NCBI RefSeq assembly: GCF_001766675.1
Contig: NZ_MJLT01000056.1
Span: 1 to 64,000 of the forward strand
Direction: 5' to 3'
Length of the DNA: 64,000 nt
Source: Arthrobacter sp. SW1
GTDB taxonomy: Bacteria; Actinomycetota; Actinomycetes; Actinomycetales; Micrococcaceae
The notes beneath the pieces are model-generated. The model saw only the letters and a program-made list of their open reading frames with translations, was not told the DNA's origin and did no database searches. The translations under genes were made by a program, and so were the position numbers. Within the stretch, counting starts at the first letter, position 1, and each line of letters begins with the position of its first letter. Below, one piece after another: positions 8,443 through 16,595 of this stretch.

Positions 8443-8476
8443 TGCCGGGTCGCCGCAACGTTCCGGCGACCCGGCA
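8443..8476 (-). promoter_or_regulatory. hairpin between the Tat-peptide ORF and the GH91 gene
   Basis: A perfect 13-bp stem (TGCCGGGTCGCCG and complement) with an 8-base loop lies 53 bases after the stop of the Tat-peptide ORF and 77 bases before the GH91 start. It could be an attenuator or an mRNA-processing/stability element. It lacks a T-run on the coding strand. Confidence 0.55.
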
Positions 8477-8528
8477 GTGTTCCGGCGAATTCGGTGCTCT
8501 GGGTGCTGGGTGTGCGGGCGCTGCCTGG

Positions 8529-8741
8529 CTAGAGGACGCCGATCAGGTGCCGGTGTCCTGTGCCCGACTGTCCCGTGCCCGACGGCGCCTGGCCGCTTGC
8601 CAGGGCGGCCGGCTGTTCCGGCGGGGCTGCGTGCGCCGGGCTGCTGAATGCCGTGACCGCGACGGCGGTGCCCGCTGCTGCGGCCGTGGCCACGAGGGCC
8701 CGCAGCACGTTCCGGCGGCTGACGTCCGGGATGGGCTTCAT
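8529..8741 (-). CDS. short ORF encoding a Tat signal peptide plus 32 residues, detached from the GH91 gene
   Basis: A 70-residue product: MKPIPDVSRRNVLRAL opens with a twin-arginine motif, followed by an alanine-rich hydrophobic core and an AHA-A signal-peptidase site at about residue 38. The remaining 32 residues are low-complexity (Gly/Ser/Thr/Pro) and end HRHLIGVL. The ATG has a strong AAAGGAG. The next ORF (GH91) is in the same frame 375 bases downstream, but TAG at 8529-8531 and a TGA a few codons before the GH91 start separate them. Known inulin fructotransferases carry such a leader fused to the enzyme. This looks like either a broken preprotein or a separate small secreted peptide; a sequencing error could only explain it if both stops were wrong. 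Confidence 0.6.
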   Translation of the reverse strand: MKPIPDVSRRNVLRALVATAAAAGTAVAVTAFSSPAHAAPPEQPAALASGQAPSGTGQSGTGHRHLIGVL

Positions 8742-8857
8742 CTGTTCTCCTTTGAACTCCTGGTATTCGGATGGGTGTGGTGCGGCGTGCCGTTCGGACG
8801 GGGGAGCGCCTCGGACGTTGCCCGGCCTTGGTGGTGCTGCCGGATCCCGTGGCCGCT

Positions 8858-8921
8858 GAATCGATGGTTCCCGCCGAAATCGATGGTGCGCATCATCGAG
8901 CCCGAGGGGAACCATCGATTC
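8858..8921. repeat. 64-bp palindromic repeat, family 1, copy 1
   Basis: Outer arms GAATCGATGGTTCCC / GGGAACCATCGATTC flank an inner near-palindrome, GATGGTGCGCATCATC. The same 64-bp layout recurs at 18774-18837 and 25568-25631, all in the same orientation judged by the asymmetric core. It lies in the leader of the leftward fructan transcript. Confidence 0.85.
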
Positions 8922-9094
8922 GGGTGAGGGTCGGGGCCGCGGAACCCCGGCCGGAACCAGCCACGAACCAGCCACGGAACCCGCCACGAAACCGGGCCTC
9001 GAAGCATCACGGATCCGTGCCTCAAAGCTGGCCCGGACCCGCTCCGCCAAAATCTGCCAAAACGGTTTTTCGCCGCGCGATGACATTACGGCCG

Positions 9095-9151
9095 CGCAAA
9101 CCTTTGCGTCAAGGGTCGAAAACCTTTGCGTCGGCCTCGCAAACATTTTCG
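9095..9151. promoter_or_regulatory. three helically phased operator-like palindromes
   Basis: CGCAAACCTTTGCG (9095-9108), CGAAAACCTTTGCG (9117-9130) and CGCAAACATTTTCG (9138-9151) are 14-bp dyads whose centres are 22 and 21 bp apart, about two helical turns. The first sits exactly between the -35 and -10 of the leftward promoter; the last ends ten bases before the -35 of the rightward promoter. The form fits LacI-family operators, and a LacI gene is in the locus. Which of the two LacI paralogues binds is unknown. Confidence 0.7.
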
Positions 9152-9160
9152 AGGTGACCC

Positions 9161-9215
9161 TTGACACATCGATTTGGCATCCCTACGGTTGTGCCAAGTC
9201 GTTTTGGCAAAACGA
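9161..9215 (+). promoter_or_regulatory. promoter of the sugar ABC operon with downstream operator
   Basis: TTGACA (9161-9166) and TACGGT (9184-9189) are separated by 17 bp. The near-perfect 17-bp dyad TCGTTTTGGCAAAACGA (9199-9215) lies where transcription would begin, a classic position for LacI-type repression by blocking RNA polymerase. Confidence 0.72.
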
Positions 9216-9271
9216 TTCTTCACCCCGATCAATCTCGCCAGTTCCGTTCGAGAGAAAGTGAGTCGACAGCG

Positions 9272-10552
9272 ATGTCCACTCGTAAGACCATCAAGAGCTT
9301 CGCCGCAATCGGCGGCATCTGCACCGCCGTCGCGCTTGTGGCAACCGGATGCGGCGCTGGGGGCCCGTCGTCCACGGGTAGCGCCGCCAGCAGCACCGTC
9401 AACGTCCTTGTTGAAGCCGGCGGCCACGCCGAACTCAGCGGCGTCGCCGAGCAGTGCAAGAAGGACGCGGGAGTCACCGTGAACTTCGTCGAACTGCCCT
9501 ACGACGGCATGTTCAACCGCCTTTCCAGCGAGTTCTCCTCCGGCAACGTCTCCTTCGACGTCGCCGCCCTGGACTCGGTCTGGCTTCCCAGCTTCAAGGA
9601 CGCCGTCCAGCCCATCGATGAACTCTTCACCGACGAGGCCAAGAAGGACATCTTCCCGGCCCTGGTCAAGGAAGCCAGCGTGGACGGCCACTTCATCGGC
9701 ATGCCGGCCTGGACGAACGCGGAGATCATCCTCTACCGCAAGGACCTCTTCGAGGACGCCAAGAACAAGGCCGATTTCAAGGCCAAGTACGGCTACGAGC
9801 TGGCCGCACCCACCACCTGGAAGCAGTACCAGGACATCTCCGCCTTCTTCACCAAGGACGGCATGTACGGCACGGACGTGAAGGGCGCCGTCGAGACCGA
9901 ATGGCTGGCGCACGTGCTGCAGGCCGGTTCGCCCATGGTCCTGGACGCCGACGGCAAGGTGGTGGTGGACAACGCCGCCCACAAGGAAGCCCTGGACTTC
10001 TACGTGAGCCTCGGCAAGTCGGCGCCGTCCGGTGCCGCACAGGTCGACTGGGCCGCCGCGCAGAACCTCTTCAACCAGGGCAAGACGGCGATGACCCGCT
10101 TCTGGGCGCACGCCTACCGCCAGATTCCCAAGGACTCCCCGGTGGCCGGCAAGGTGGGCGCCGCGGCGATGATCGGCGGCAGCGCCGGCGTCGCGGGCGT
10201 TCCGGGCCCGTGGTACCTGTCCGTACCGAAGGCCACCAAGAACACCGAGGCGGCCAAGAAGTTCGTCAAGTGCGCCTACGACCACAACAGCATGGGCATC
10301 GAATCGAACCTCGGCCTGGCCGCCCGCATCTCCGCCTTCGAGAAGTACCAGGACAAGCCGGGCTACGAGAGCTTCAAGCCGCTGATCGAAACCCTCAACG
10401 GCAAGGCCACCGCCACCCGCCCCGCAACGGCCAAGTGGCAGCAGATCGTGGACACCGTGCTGGTGCCGACGCTGCAGAAGGCCGTGGCCGGCGGTGACAC
10501 CGCCGCCCTCCTCGCCGACGCCAAGAAGCAGATCGAGGACCTCCTCAAGTAA
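9272..10552 (+). CDS. ABC sugar-binding lipoprotein (family 1)
   Basis: A 426-residue extracellular solute-binding protein of the MalE-like family 1. The N-terminus is a lipoprotein signal with lipobox VATGC (Cys27) followed by a Gly/Ser linker. The mature part has typical family features (NVLVEAGGHAEL, YDGMFNRLSSEF, FDVAALDSVW, MPAWTNAEIILYRKDLF). The ATG at 9272 was chosen because upstream codons overlap the operator. It heads a rightward operon with two permeases and enzymes for fructan breakdown, so the ligand is probably a fructo-oligosaccharide or difructose anhydride. No ATPase gene is present in the operon, so a shared MsiK-type ATPase elsewhere would be needed. Confidence 0.9.
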   Translation: MSTRKTIKSFAAIGGICTAVALVATGCGAGGPSSTGSAASSTVNVLVEAGGHAELSGVAEQCKKDAGVTVNFVELPYDGMFNRLSSEFSSGNVSFDVAALDSVWLPSFKDAVQPIDELFTDEAKKDIFPALVKEASVDGHFIGMPAWTNAEIILYRKDLFEDAKNKADFKAKYGYELAAPTTWKQYQDISAFFTKDGMYGTDVKGAVETEWLAHVLQAGSPMVLDADGKVVVDNAAHKEALDFYVSLGKSAPSGAAQVDWAAAQNLFNQGKTAMTRFWAHAYRQIPKDSPVAGKVGAAAMIGGSAGVAGVPGPWYLSVPKATKNTEAAKKFVKCAYDHNSMGIESNLGLAARISAFEKYQDKPGYESFKPLIETLNGKATATRPATAKWQQIVDTVLVPTLQKAVAGGDTAALLADAKKQIEDLLK

Positions 10553-10560
10553 GACTCCGC

Positions 10561-10631
10561 GGCCGGCACCTGCCAAGGCAGGCCCGCCTGGCGGCATCCG
10601 CCGCCGAACGGCACCGGTACAGGTGCCGGCC
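10561..10631 (+). other. intercistronic stem-loop between binding protein and permease
   Basis: GGCCGGCACCTG (10561-10572) pairs perfectly with 10620-10631 around a further GC-rich inner hairpin. Such structures after binding-protein genes commonly protect the upstream message and keep permease levels low; here that role is inferred from position. Confidence 0.6.
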
Positions 10632-10659
10632 GTGGCTCCAACCAGCGGAAGAGAAAACC

Positions 10660-11547
10660 GTGCGTATCTCCGATCGCCGCTTCGCATTGTTCCTGATGAC
10701 CCCAGCGGCGCTGTTCCTGGCAATATTTGTGGCCTACCCCTTGTTCCGCCTGGTGGCGGACAGCTTCTTCAAGATCTCGCCGATCGCCGGCGGCCCGCGC
10801 GACTTCGTCGGCTTCGAGAACTACCTCCGGGCCTTCGCGTCCGAGGCCTTCATGGGCGCCGGCTGGCGGACCCTGGCCTACACGGCCGTGGTGGTCACCC
10901 TCGAATTCGCCCTGGGCCTCGGCATGGCCTTGCTGTTCACCGCGCTGGGCCGCAGCTCCCAGATCTGGCGGACCGTGTTCATGTACCCGCTCATGATCGC
11001 CCCGATCGTGGCCGGCCTGCTGTGGAAGTTCCTGATGATCGACAACTTCGGCCTCATCGGGACCGTCCTGCACCAGCTGGGCATCCTGTCCAACCCCAAC
11101 CAGATCGGCTGGCTCTCGGACCCGGACATCGTGCTGTTCTCGGTGGCCATCCCGGACATCTGGCTGACCACCTCCTTCATGTGCCTGGTGCTCTTTGCCG
11201 GCCTGCAGAACATCCCCGGTGACCTGATCGAGGCGGCGCGGCTGGACGGCGCCACGGCCCCCACGCTGCTGTTCCGGATCATCCTGCCGCTCCTGCGGCC
11301 GGTGATCGCCGTGGCCCTGGTGGTGCGCGGCATCGACGCGGCCCGGGCCTTCGACACCATCCTCATCCAGACCAACGGCGGGCCGCAGTCCGCCTCCGAA
11401 ACCATGAGCCTGCTGATCTACCGCACCATGATCCGCTTCGGCGATCCCGGCCTGGCAAGCGCCATGGGCACCATCTACCTGCTGGCGATGCTCGGCGTCG
11501 CGTTCTTCGCGGTGGCCACCATCTGGCGGCCCGGAAAGGACAACTGA
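10660..11547 (+). CDS. ABC sugar transporter permease 1 (MalF type)
   Basis: A 295-residue inner-membrane permease with six predicted helices. The cytoplasmic EAA loop reads EAARLDGATAPTLLFRIILPLL, which docks to the ATPase. The start is GTG preceded by GGAAGAGAAAA. Its stop overlaps the start of the next permease by one base, so the two are translationally coupled. It belongs to the carbohydrate uptake-1 type and is transcribed with the binding protein. Confidence 0.92.
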   Translation: MRISDRRFALFLMTPAALFLAIFVAYPLFRLVADSFFKISPIAGGPRDFVGFENYLRAFASEAFMGAGWRTLAYTAVVVTLEFALGLGMALLFTALGRSSQIWRTVFMYPLMIAPIVAGLLWKFLMIDNFGLIGTVLHQLGILSNPNQIGWLSDPDIVLFSVAIPDIWLTTSFMCLVLFAGLQNIPGDLIEAARLDGATAPTLLFRIILPLLRPVIAVALVVRGIDAARAFDTILIQTNGGPQSASETMSLLIYRTMIRFGDPGLASAMGTIYLLAMLGVAFFAVATIWRPGKDN

Positions 11548-12494
11548 TGAGCATCGCCGAACGCACCAGGCCCGACGCCGGGAAGGCGGCCGCAGTGACC
11601 ACCGCACCTTTTGTTCCACCCGCCCCAGCCGCCCGCCGTCGTCGGGGCGTCAACCGGGAAGGCCTGGAGGCCGGCAAGCGCAGTACCCGGACGCTGCTCT
11701 GGATCCTGCTCGCCGCCGCGATGGTCCTCTACGGCTTCCCGTTCCTCTACCTGCTGTTCACGTCCTTCAAGACGCCGATCGACACCATCGCGGTGCCGCC
11801 CACCATCCTGCCCAAGGAATGGACGCTGGAGAACTACGCCAACGCCCTGGGCCGCAGCGGCGTGCTGGCTTCCTTCATCAACAGCGCCCAGACCGCCGTC
11901 ATCAGCACCGTGCTCTCCTTGGTGCTGGCGGTCCCGGCGGCGTACGGCATCACCCGGTACAAGACGCCCAGCGGACGCGTTTTCATCATGGCCGCGCTGG
12001 TGACCCGCATGGTGCCGCCGGTGGCCATCGGCATTCCGCTGGCCACCATGATGTCCTCGGTGGGCTTGGCGGATACGCCGATCGCCCTCTCGATCGCGCA
12101 CACCACCATCTCCCTGCCGCTCTCCATCTGGCTCATGTCCAGCTTCTTCGAAGCGGTGCCCAGGGACCTGGAGGAAGCCGCCACGGTGGACGGCTGCTCC
12201 CGGCTCGGCGCGCTGTGGCGGGTGGTGATCCCGGTGGTGTCCGGCGGCATCGCGGTGACCGCCATCTTCGCCTTCCTGGCCTCCTGGAACGAGTTCCTGT
12301 TCGCGCTCCTGATGACCGCCATCCGCTCGCAGACCACCCCCGTGGTGATCGCGAACTTCCAGACCCAGTTCGGCCTGGACTGGGGATCCATGACGGCGCT
12401 CGCCGCGGTCTACTCGATCCCGGTCATCCTGCTCACGCTCCTGCTGCAGCGCAAGATCGTGGCCGGCATGACGCTCGGCGCCGTGAAGGGCTGA
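11547..12494 (+). CDS. ABC sugar transporter permease 2 (MalG type)
   Basis: A 315-residue permease with a roughly 45-residue cytoplasmic N-terminal tail rich in Ala, Pro and Arg before the first helix. The EAA loop reads EEAATVDGCSRLGALWRVVIPVV. TGATG overlap with the first permease indicates coupling. It partners permease 1 in the importer, and the following lacI gene starts eight bases after its stop. Confidence 0.92.
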   Translation: MSIAERTRPDAGKAAAVTTAPFVPPAPAARRRRGVNREGLEAGKRSTRTLLWILLAAAMVLYGFPFLYLLFTSFKTPIDTIAVPPTILPKEWTLENYANALGRSGVLASFINSAQTAVISTVLSLVLAVPAAYGITRYKTPSGRVFIMAALVTRMVPPVAIGIPLATMMSSVGLADTPIALSIAHTTISLPLSIWLMSSFFEAVPRDLEEAATVDGCSRLGALWRVVIPVVSGGIAVTAIFAFLASWNEFLFALLMTAIRSQTTPVVIANFQTQFGLDWGSMTALAAVYSIPVILLTLLLQRKIVAGMTLGAVKG

Positions 12495-12502
12495 GCCGGC
12501 GC

Positions 12503-13564
12503 ATGAGCTACAAGAACATCGGCATCAAGGATGTGGCCGCGGCCGCCGGCGTCTCCGTGACCACCGTCTCGCACGTCCTGAACGAGGTGGCCTACGCCCG
12601 GATCAGCCCCGAAACGCGGGACAAGGTGCGGGCCGCGGCGGAGCAACTGGGCTACGGCCCCAACCGCCTGGCCCAGGCCCTCCGGACGCGCAGGACCGGC
12701 ATGCTGGGGCTGGTGAGCGAGGACATCGCCACCACGCCTCACGCGGGCCGGATCATCCTCGGTGCCGATGAGGCCGCGAAAGCCCGCGGCTACAGCCTGA
12801 TGATCATCAACACCTCCGGTTCGGCCAGCCTCGAATCCCGGCAGGCCGACGTCGAGGCCCTCCTGGAACGCCGGGTGGACGGCATCCTGTACGCCACCAT
12901 GTACCACCGCACCGTGGAACTGCCGGCCAACCTCGCCAGCGTCCCGTCCGTACTGGTGGACTCGGTGGCGACCGGAGGGAACATCACCGCGGTGATCCCG
13001 GACGAGGAGGGCGGGGCGCGTGCCGCCGTCGGCGCCCTCCTCGAAGCAGGCCATACCAAGGTGGGCTTCCTCAACAACACCGACGACGTCCCGGCCACCC
13101 GGCTGCGGCTGGCGGCCTTCCGGGCCGTGCTCAACGAAGCAGGGCTCGACGGCGGCGCGGCACCTGTGGAGGCCGAGGTTTCCGAGGTGCATGGCGGCTA
13201 TGCCGCGGCCCGCCGGATCCTGTCCGGCCCGGACCGGCCCACCGCGTTGTTCTGCTACAACGACCGCATGGCGATGGGAGCCTACCGCGCCGCCGCGGAA
13301 CTGGGACTGCGGATTCCGGACGATCTTTCGGTGGTGGGCTTCGATGACCAGGAACTGATCGCCGCCAACCTCCAGCCGGGCCTCACCACCGTGGCCCTGG
13401 CCCACTACGACATGGGTGCCTGGGCCACCGAGCACCTGATTGACGCCGTCGAGGGGAAGACCGACCTTTCCCTCATGGCACTCCACCCGACCATCCTGGG
13501 CTGCCCCCTGGTGCGCCGCGAGTCCATCGCGGCTCCGCGCCTGCAGGCAGCCATCCACTCCTGA
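12503..13564 (+). CDS. LacI-family regulator of the fructan operon (paralogue 1)
   Basis: A 353-residue repressor-type regulator. The N-terminal HTH reads IKDVAAAAGVSVTTVSHVLNEV; a hinge helix and a periplasmic-binding-like effector domain (GMLGLVSEDI, GILYATMY, VGFDDQELIA) follow. It is embedded in the operon between the permeases and the cytoplasmic GH32, so it is autoregulated if it binds the upstream operators. It is closely similar over its whole length to the LacI encoded at 16596, including the VAAAAGVSVTTVSHVLN recognition helix, so the two may bind the same sites with different inducers. Confidence 0.92.
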   Translation: MSYKNIGIKDVAAAAGVSVTTVSHVLNEVAYARISPETRDKVRAAAEQLGYGPNRLAQALRTRRTGMLGLVSEDIATTPHAGRIILGADEAAKARGYSLMIINTSGSASLESRQADVEALLERRVDGILYATMYHRTVELPANLASVPSVLVDSVATGGNITAVIPDEEGGARAAVGALLEAGHTKVGFLNNTDDVPATRLRLAAFRAVLNEAGLDGGAAPVEAEVSEVHGGYAAARRILSGPDRPTALFCYNDRMAMGAYRAAAELGLRIPDDLSVVGFDDQELIAANLQPGLTTVALAHYDMGAWATEHLIDAVEGKTDLSLMALHPTILGCPLVRRESIAAPRLQAAIHS

Positions 13565-13580
13565 AAAGGAACGCCAAGAC

Positions 13581-15152
13581 ATGTCCAGCTGCCTTGATGC
13601 CACCCGCCCGGAAACCGCGCCGGAGGAAACAAGCGGCGACGGAACTCCCGGGTTCCGGCCCGCCATCCACTACACGGCGCGGGACACCTGGCTGAACGAT
13701 CCTAACGGCCTGGTCTTCCACGGGGGCCTGTACCACCTCTTCTACCAGAACAACCCGCACGGGAACGTCTGGGGCAACATGTCTTGGGGCCACGCCACCT
13801 CCCGCGATCTGCTGCACTGGACCGAACACCTGGTGGCCATTCCCTGCGACGCGACGGAGGATGTGTTCTCCGGCAGCGTGGTGGTGGACCACGGCAACAC
13901 CTCCGGCTTCGGCACGGCGGAGGCTCCGGCCCTGGTGGCCGTGTACACGAGCTTCTTCAAGGCGGGCACGCATGCTGACACGCAGGCCCAGTCCCTCGCC
14001 TACAGCACGGACGCCGGCATGACGTGGCACAAGTACGAAGGGAACCCGGTCCTCACCCGGCATTCGGCGAACTTCCGCGACCCCAAGGTGTTCCGCTACC
14101 AGGGCGAACAGGGGGATTACTGGGTAATGGCCGCCGTCGAAGCGCAGGAGCAGAAGGTGCTCTTCTACCGCTCGGAGGACCTGAAATCCTGGGAGTTCCT
14201 CAGCGACTTCGGCCCCGCCAACGCTGACGCCGGCGAGTGGGAATGCCCCGACCTTTTCCCGCTGCCGGTGGACGGCGACCCGGACACCATCCACTGGGTG
14301 CTGATCGTGAACGTCAACCCGGGCGCGGTGGCCGGCGGTTCCGGGGGACAGTACTTCGTGGGAGAGTTCGACGGCGTCCGTTTCGTTCCGGACGCCGGTT
14401 CCCTCGCGGCACCCGGGGGAGTGTCCGCCGTCGCCGATCCCGAAGAAGCAGCCGCCGCCCTGCGGGACTGCCTCTGGCTGGACTGGGGGCGGGACTGCTA
14501 CGCCTCCGTCTCCTTCAGCGAGGTCCCGGACGGCCGGCGCATCATCGTCGGCTGGATGAACAACTGGGACTACGCCAACCAGCTGCCCACCGCACCGTGG
14601 CGCTCCTCGATGACGCTCGCGCGCGAACTGGGCCTGACGACGGCCGGCGGTTCCGTGCGGCTGGTCCAGCGGCCGGTTCTGGGCGAGCTTTCAGGGGACG
14701 CTTTTGAACGCCGCGATGTCGAACTGCGGGATTCGAACATCCGCTTGCCGGACGCCGTTCCCGGCAGCGCCCACGTCATCGAGGCGGAAATCCTCCCCGG
14801 CGACGCCGGGCGCATCGCGTTCCGGCTCCTCGGAAGCAGCGACGGCGGCGAGGGAACCATCCTCAGTTACGAACCCGCTGGCGGCCTCCTCACCCTCGAC
14901 CGCCGGCACTCCGGAAACACTGCGTTCAACCCGAAGTTCGCCTCGGCCGAATCAGCCCCGCTCGTCCTGGAGGACGGCGTGCTTAAGCTGCAGATCGTCG
15001 TCGACCAGTGCTCGGTGGAGGTTTTCGCCCAAGGCGGCGCGGTGGTCATCAGCGATCTTGTCTTCCCTTCCGGCGGCAGCCAGGAGTTCCTGCTGTCCGT
15101 GGAGGGCGGCACGGCAACCATCCGGAAACTCACCGTCTCAACCCTCGCCTGA
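13581..15152 (+). CDS. cytoplasmic GH32 beta-fructofuranosidase
   Basis: A 523-residue GH32 enzyme without signal peptide. Catalytic signatures are WLNDPNG (nucleophile Asp40), FRDP and WECPD; the C-terminal beta-sandwich ends in a normal position. It shares whole blocks with the secreted fructanase in this locus (for example GWMNNWDY) but lacks the long inserted modules. It would cleave imported fructo-oligosaccharides or inulobiose to fructose. The ATG has AAAGGA upstream, 16 bp after the lacI stop. It acts together with the DFA-III hydrolase encoded 21 bp downstream. Confidence 0.9.
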   Translation: MSSCLDATRPETAPEETSGDGTPGFRPAIHYTARDTWLNDPNGLVFHGGLYHLFYQNNPHGNVWGNMSWGHATSRDLLHWTEHLVAIPCDATEDVFSGSVVVDHGNTSGFGTAEAPALVAVYTSFFKAGTHADTQAQSLAYSTDAGMTWHKYEGNPVLTRHSANFRDPKVFRYQGEQGDYWVMAAVEAQEQKVLFYRSEDLKSWEFLSDFGPANADAGEWECPDLFPLPVDGDPDTIHWVLIVNVNPGAVAGGSGGQYFVGEFDGVRFVPDAGSLAAPGGVSAVADPEEAAAALRDCLWLDWGRDCYASVSFSEVPDGRRIIVGWMNNWDYANQLPTAPWRSSMTLARELGLTTAGGSVRLVQRPVLGELSGDAFERRDVELRDSNIRLPDAVPGSAHVIEAEILPGDAGRIAFRLLGSSDGGEGTILSYEPAGGLLTLDRRHSGNTAFNPKFASAESAPLVLEDGVLKLQIVVDQCSVEVFAQGGAVVISDLVFPSGGSQEFLLSVEGGTATIRKLTVSTLA

Positions 15153-15173
15153 ACGGCACACAAAGGAAGAACC

Positions 15174-16508
15174 ATGTCCAGCAGCAATTACTACGACGTC
15201 ACCGACTGGCCCATCGGCAACCCCTCCGAGGATGTCGGCGAGGTCATCAACAGCATCATCGCCGACATCAAGAAGCGCCAGGGCGAGGCGGACGTGAACG
15301 ACGGCGGCAAGCCGGGTGCCGTGATCTACCTGCCGCCGGAGGACTACCGCCTGCGCACCCAGGTGGTGATCGACGTCAGTTTCCTCCGGATCCAGGGTTC
15401 GGGGCACGGCTTCACCTCGTCGAGCATCCGCTTCAATGTCCCGCAGGATGAATGGCCCGGGCTTCATGAGTTGTGGCCTGGCGGGAGCCGCATCCTCGTG
15501 GACCTGCCGGGCGGCTCAGCGGAGGCGGCCGGTGCCGCGTTCTACGTGGAACGGATGGGCAGCCCGCGGATCAGCTCCGTGGAATTCGCCAATTTCTGCA
15601 TCGACGGCCTGCATTTCACCGATGACGGCTCGGGACTGCCCGCGGAGAACAGCTACGTCAACGGCAAGACCGGCATCTACGTGGCGAACGCCAACGACTC
15701 CTTCCGCGTGACCGGCATGGGCTTCATCTACCTCGAGAACGCCCTGACCATCTACCACGCGGACGCGCTGTCCATCCACGACAACTTCATCGCCGAATGC
15801 GGCAGCTGCATCGAACTGCGCGGCTGGGGGCAGGCCTCCAAGGTCACCGACAACCTGATCGGGGCAGGCTTCAAGGGCCACTCCATCTACGCCGAAAACC
15901 ACGGCGGACTGCTCATCACCGCCAACAACGTGTTCCCCCGCGGTGCCAGCAGCGTGCACCTCAGCGGCGTCACTCGCTCCAGCGTCACCAACAACCGCCT
16001 GCACTCCTTCTACCCGGGCATGGTGGTCCTGGCGGACAACAGCTCCGAGAACCTCGTGGCCACCAACCACTTCCTGCGCGACCACGAACCGTGGACACCG
16101 TTCCTGGGAGTCGACAACGGCGTGGACGACCCCAGCGGACTGCTCCGGATCAGCGGCAACCACAACACCGTCGTCGGGAACCATTTCTCGGAGGTGGTCG
16201 ATGCGGAAAGCATCCGCCCGGCGGGCGCGACGCCGGTGATCATCCGGCTGCTCGAAGGGAGCGGGAACTTCGTCTCCAACAACCACGTGGTGGCTTTGGA
16301 TGTCCGCGCCGCCTCGAGCGATTCCTGCTTCTCCGCCCAGGTGGACGCGCTGCTGACCACGGCGGCGTCGGACGGGCTGGCGGTCACGGCGGTCCTGGTG
16401 GATCCCGCGTCCGCCCGGAACACGGTCCTGGATTCCGGGACCGAGGCCCAGGTCATCGCGGACAGGACGGTCAACGCCCTGCGGTACACGCCCGGCATCG
16501 GCGCCTAG
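15174..16508 (+). CDS. GH91-family protein, probable cytoplasmic DFA-III hydrolase
   Basis: A 444-residue right-handed beta-helix protein without export signal. Family motifs YDVTDW, PGAVIYLPPEDY, NSYVNGKTG and NNVFPRG are present, and the catalytic pair is intact: Asp203 and Glu214 in DNFIAECGSCIEL. The spacing matches the Asp/Glu pair described for inulin fructotransferases and for the DFA-III hydrolase of Arthrobacter chlorophenolicus. A cytoplasmic location and a place next to a cytoplasmic GH32 favour hydrolysis of imported difructose anhydride III to inulobiose over DFA formation. An unusual insert of about 25 residues occurs near the C-terminus (DSCFSAQVDALLTTAASDG). Sequence alone cannot fully separate lyase from hydrolase in this family. 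Confidence 0.8.
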   Translation: MSSSNYYDVTDWPIGNPSEDVGEVINSIIADIKKRQGEADVNDGGKPGAVIYLPPEDYRLRTQVVIDVSFLRIQGSGHGFTSSSIRFNVPQDEWPGLHELWPGGSRILVDLPGGSAEAAGAAFYVERMGSPRISSVEFANFCIDGLHFTDDGSGLPAENSYVNGKTGIYVANANDSFRVTGMGFIYLENALTIYHADALSIHDNFIAECGSCIELRGWGQASKVTDNLIGAGFKGHSIYAENHGGLLITANNVFPRGASSVHLSGVTRSSVTNNRLHSFYPGMVVLADNSSENLVATNHFLRDHEPWTPFLGVDNGVDDPSGLLRISGNHNTVVGNHFSEVVDAESIRPAGATPVIIRLLEGSGNFVSNNHVVALDVRAASSDSCFSAQVDALLTTAASDGLAVTAVLVDPASARNTVLDSGTEAQVIADRTVNALRYTPGIGA

Positions 16509-16545
16509 GCCGCACGCTCCCATCGCGGCATAAACTGCTAGTCAC

Positions 16546-16567
16546 GGCCGGGGCCCGCGCCCCGGCC
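16546..16567. terminator. hairpin between the DFA-III hydrolase gene and lacI paralogue 2
   Basis: GGCCGGGG and CCCCGGCC form an 8-bp perfect stem with a 6-base loop, 37 bp after the hydrolase stop. It may end the fructan operon before the second lacI. Confidence 0.55.
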
Positions 16568-16595
16568 GGACAGCAGCCATGACGACGTGGGAGAG

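Larger units (their letters stand above)
8742..9271. promoter_or_regulatory. 530-bp divergent regulatory region of the fructan locus
   Basis: No gene is supported here. From left to right it holds one copy of the 64-bp palindromic repeat (8858-8921), three imperfect tandem copies of AACCAGCCACG (8955-8989), a leftward promoter (-10 TAATGT 9083-9088, -35 TTGACG 9107-9112), three phased palindromes (9095-9151), a rightward promoter (-35 TTGACA 9161-9166, 17-bp spacer, -10-like TACGGT 9184-9189) and a LacI-type palindrome (9199-9215). The leftward transcript would have a leader of over 300 bases before the Tat-peptide ORF. Confidence 0.7.

Noticed and set aside
8858..8921. Reading the 64-bp palindrome as the LacI operator of the fructan genes
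   Set aside because: The same element occurs far from fructan genes, including between two convergent 3' ends, so a general repeat is more likely.
8742..9167. Upstream extension of the Tat-peptide frame to 9167
   Set aside because: It crosses the palindromic repeat and the promoter/operator array, has no domain pattern, and the internal ATG at 8741 has a strong ribosome binding site.
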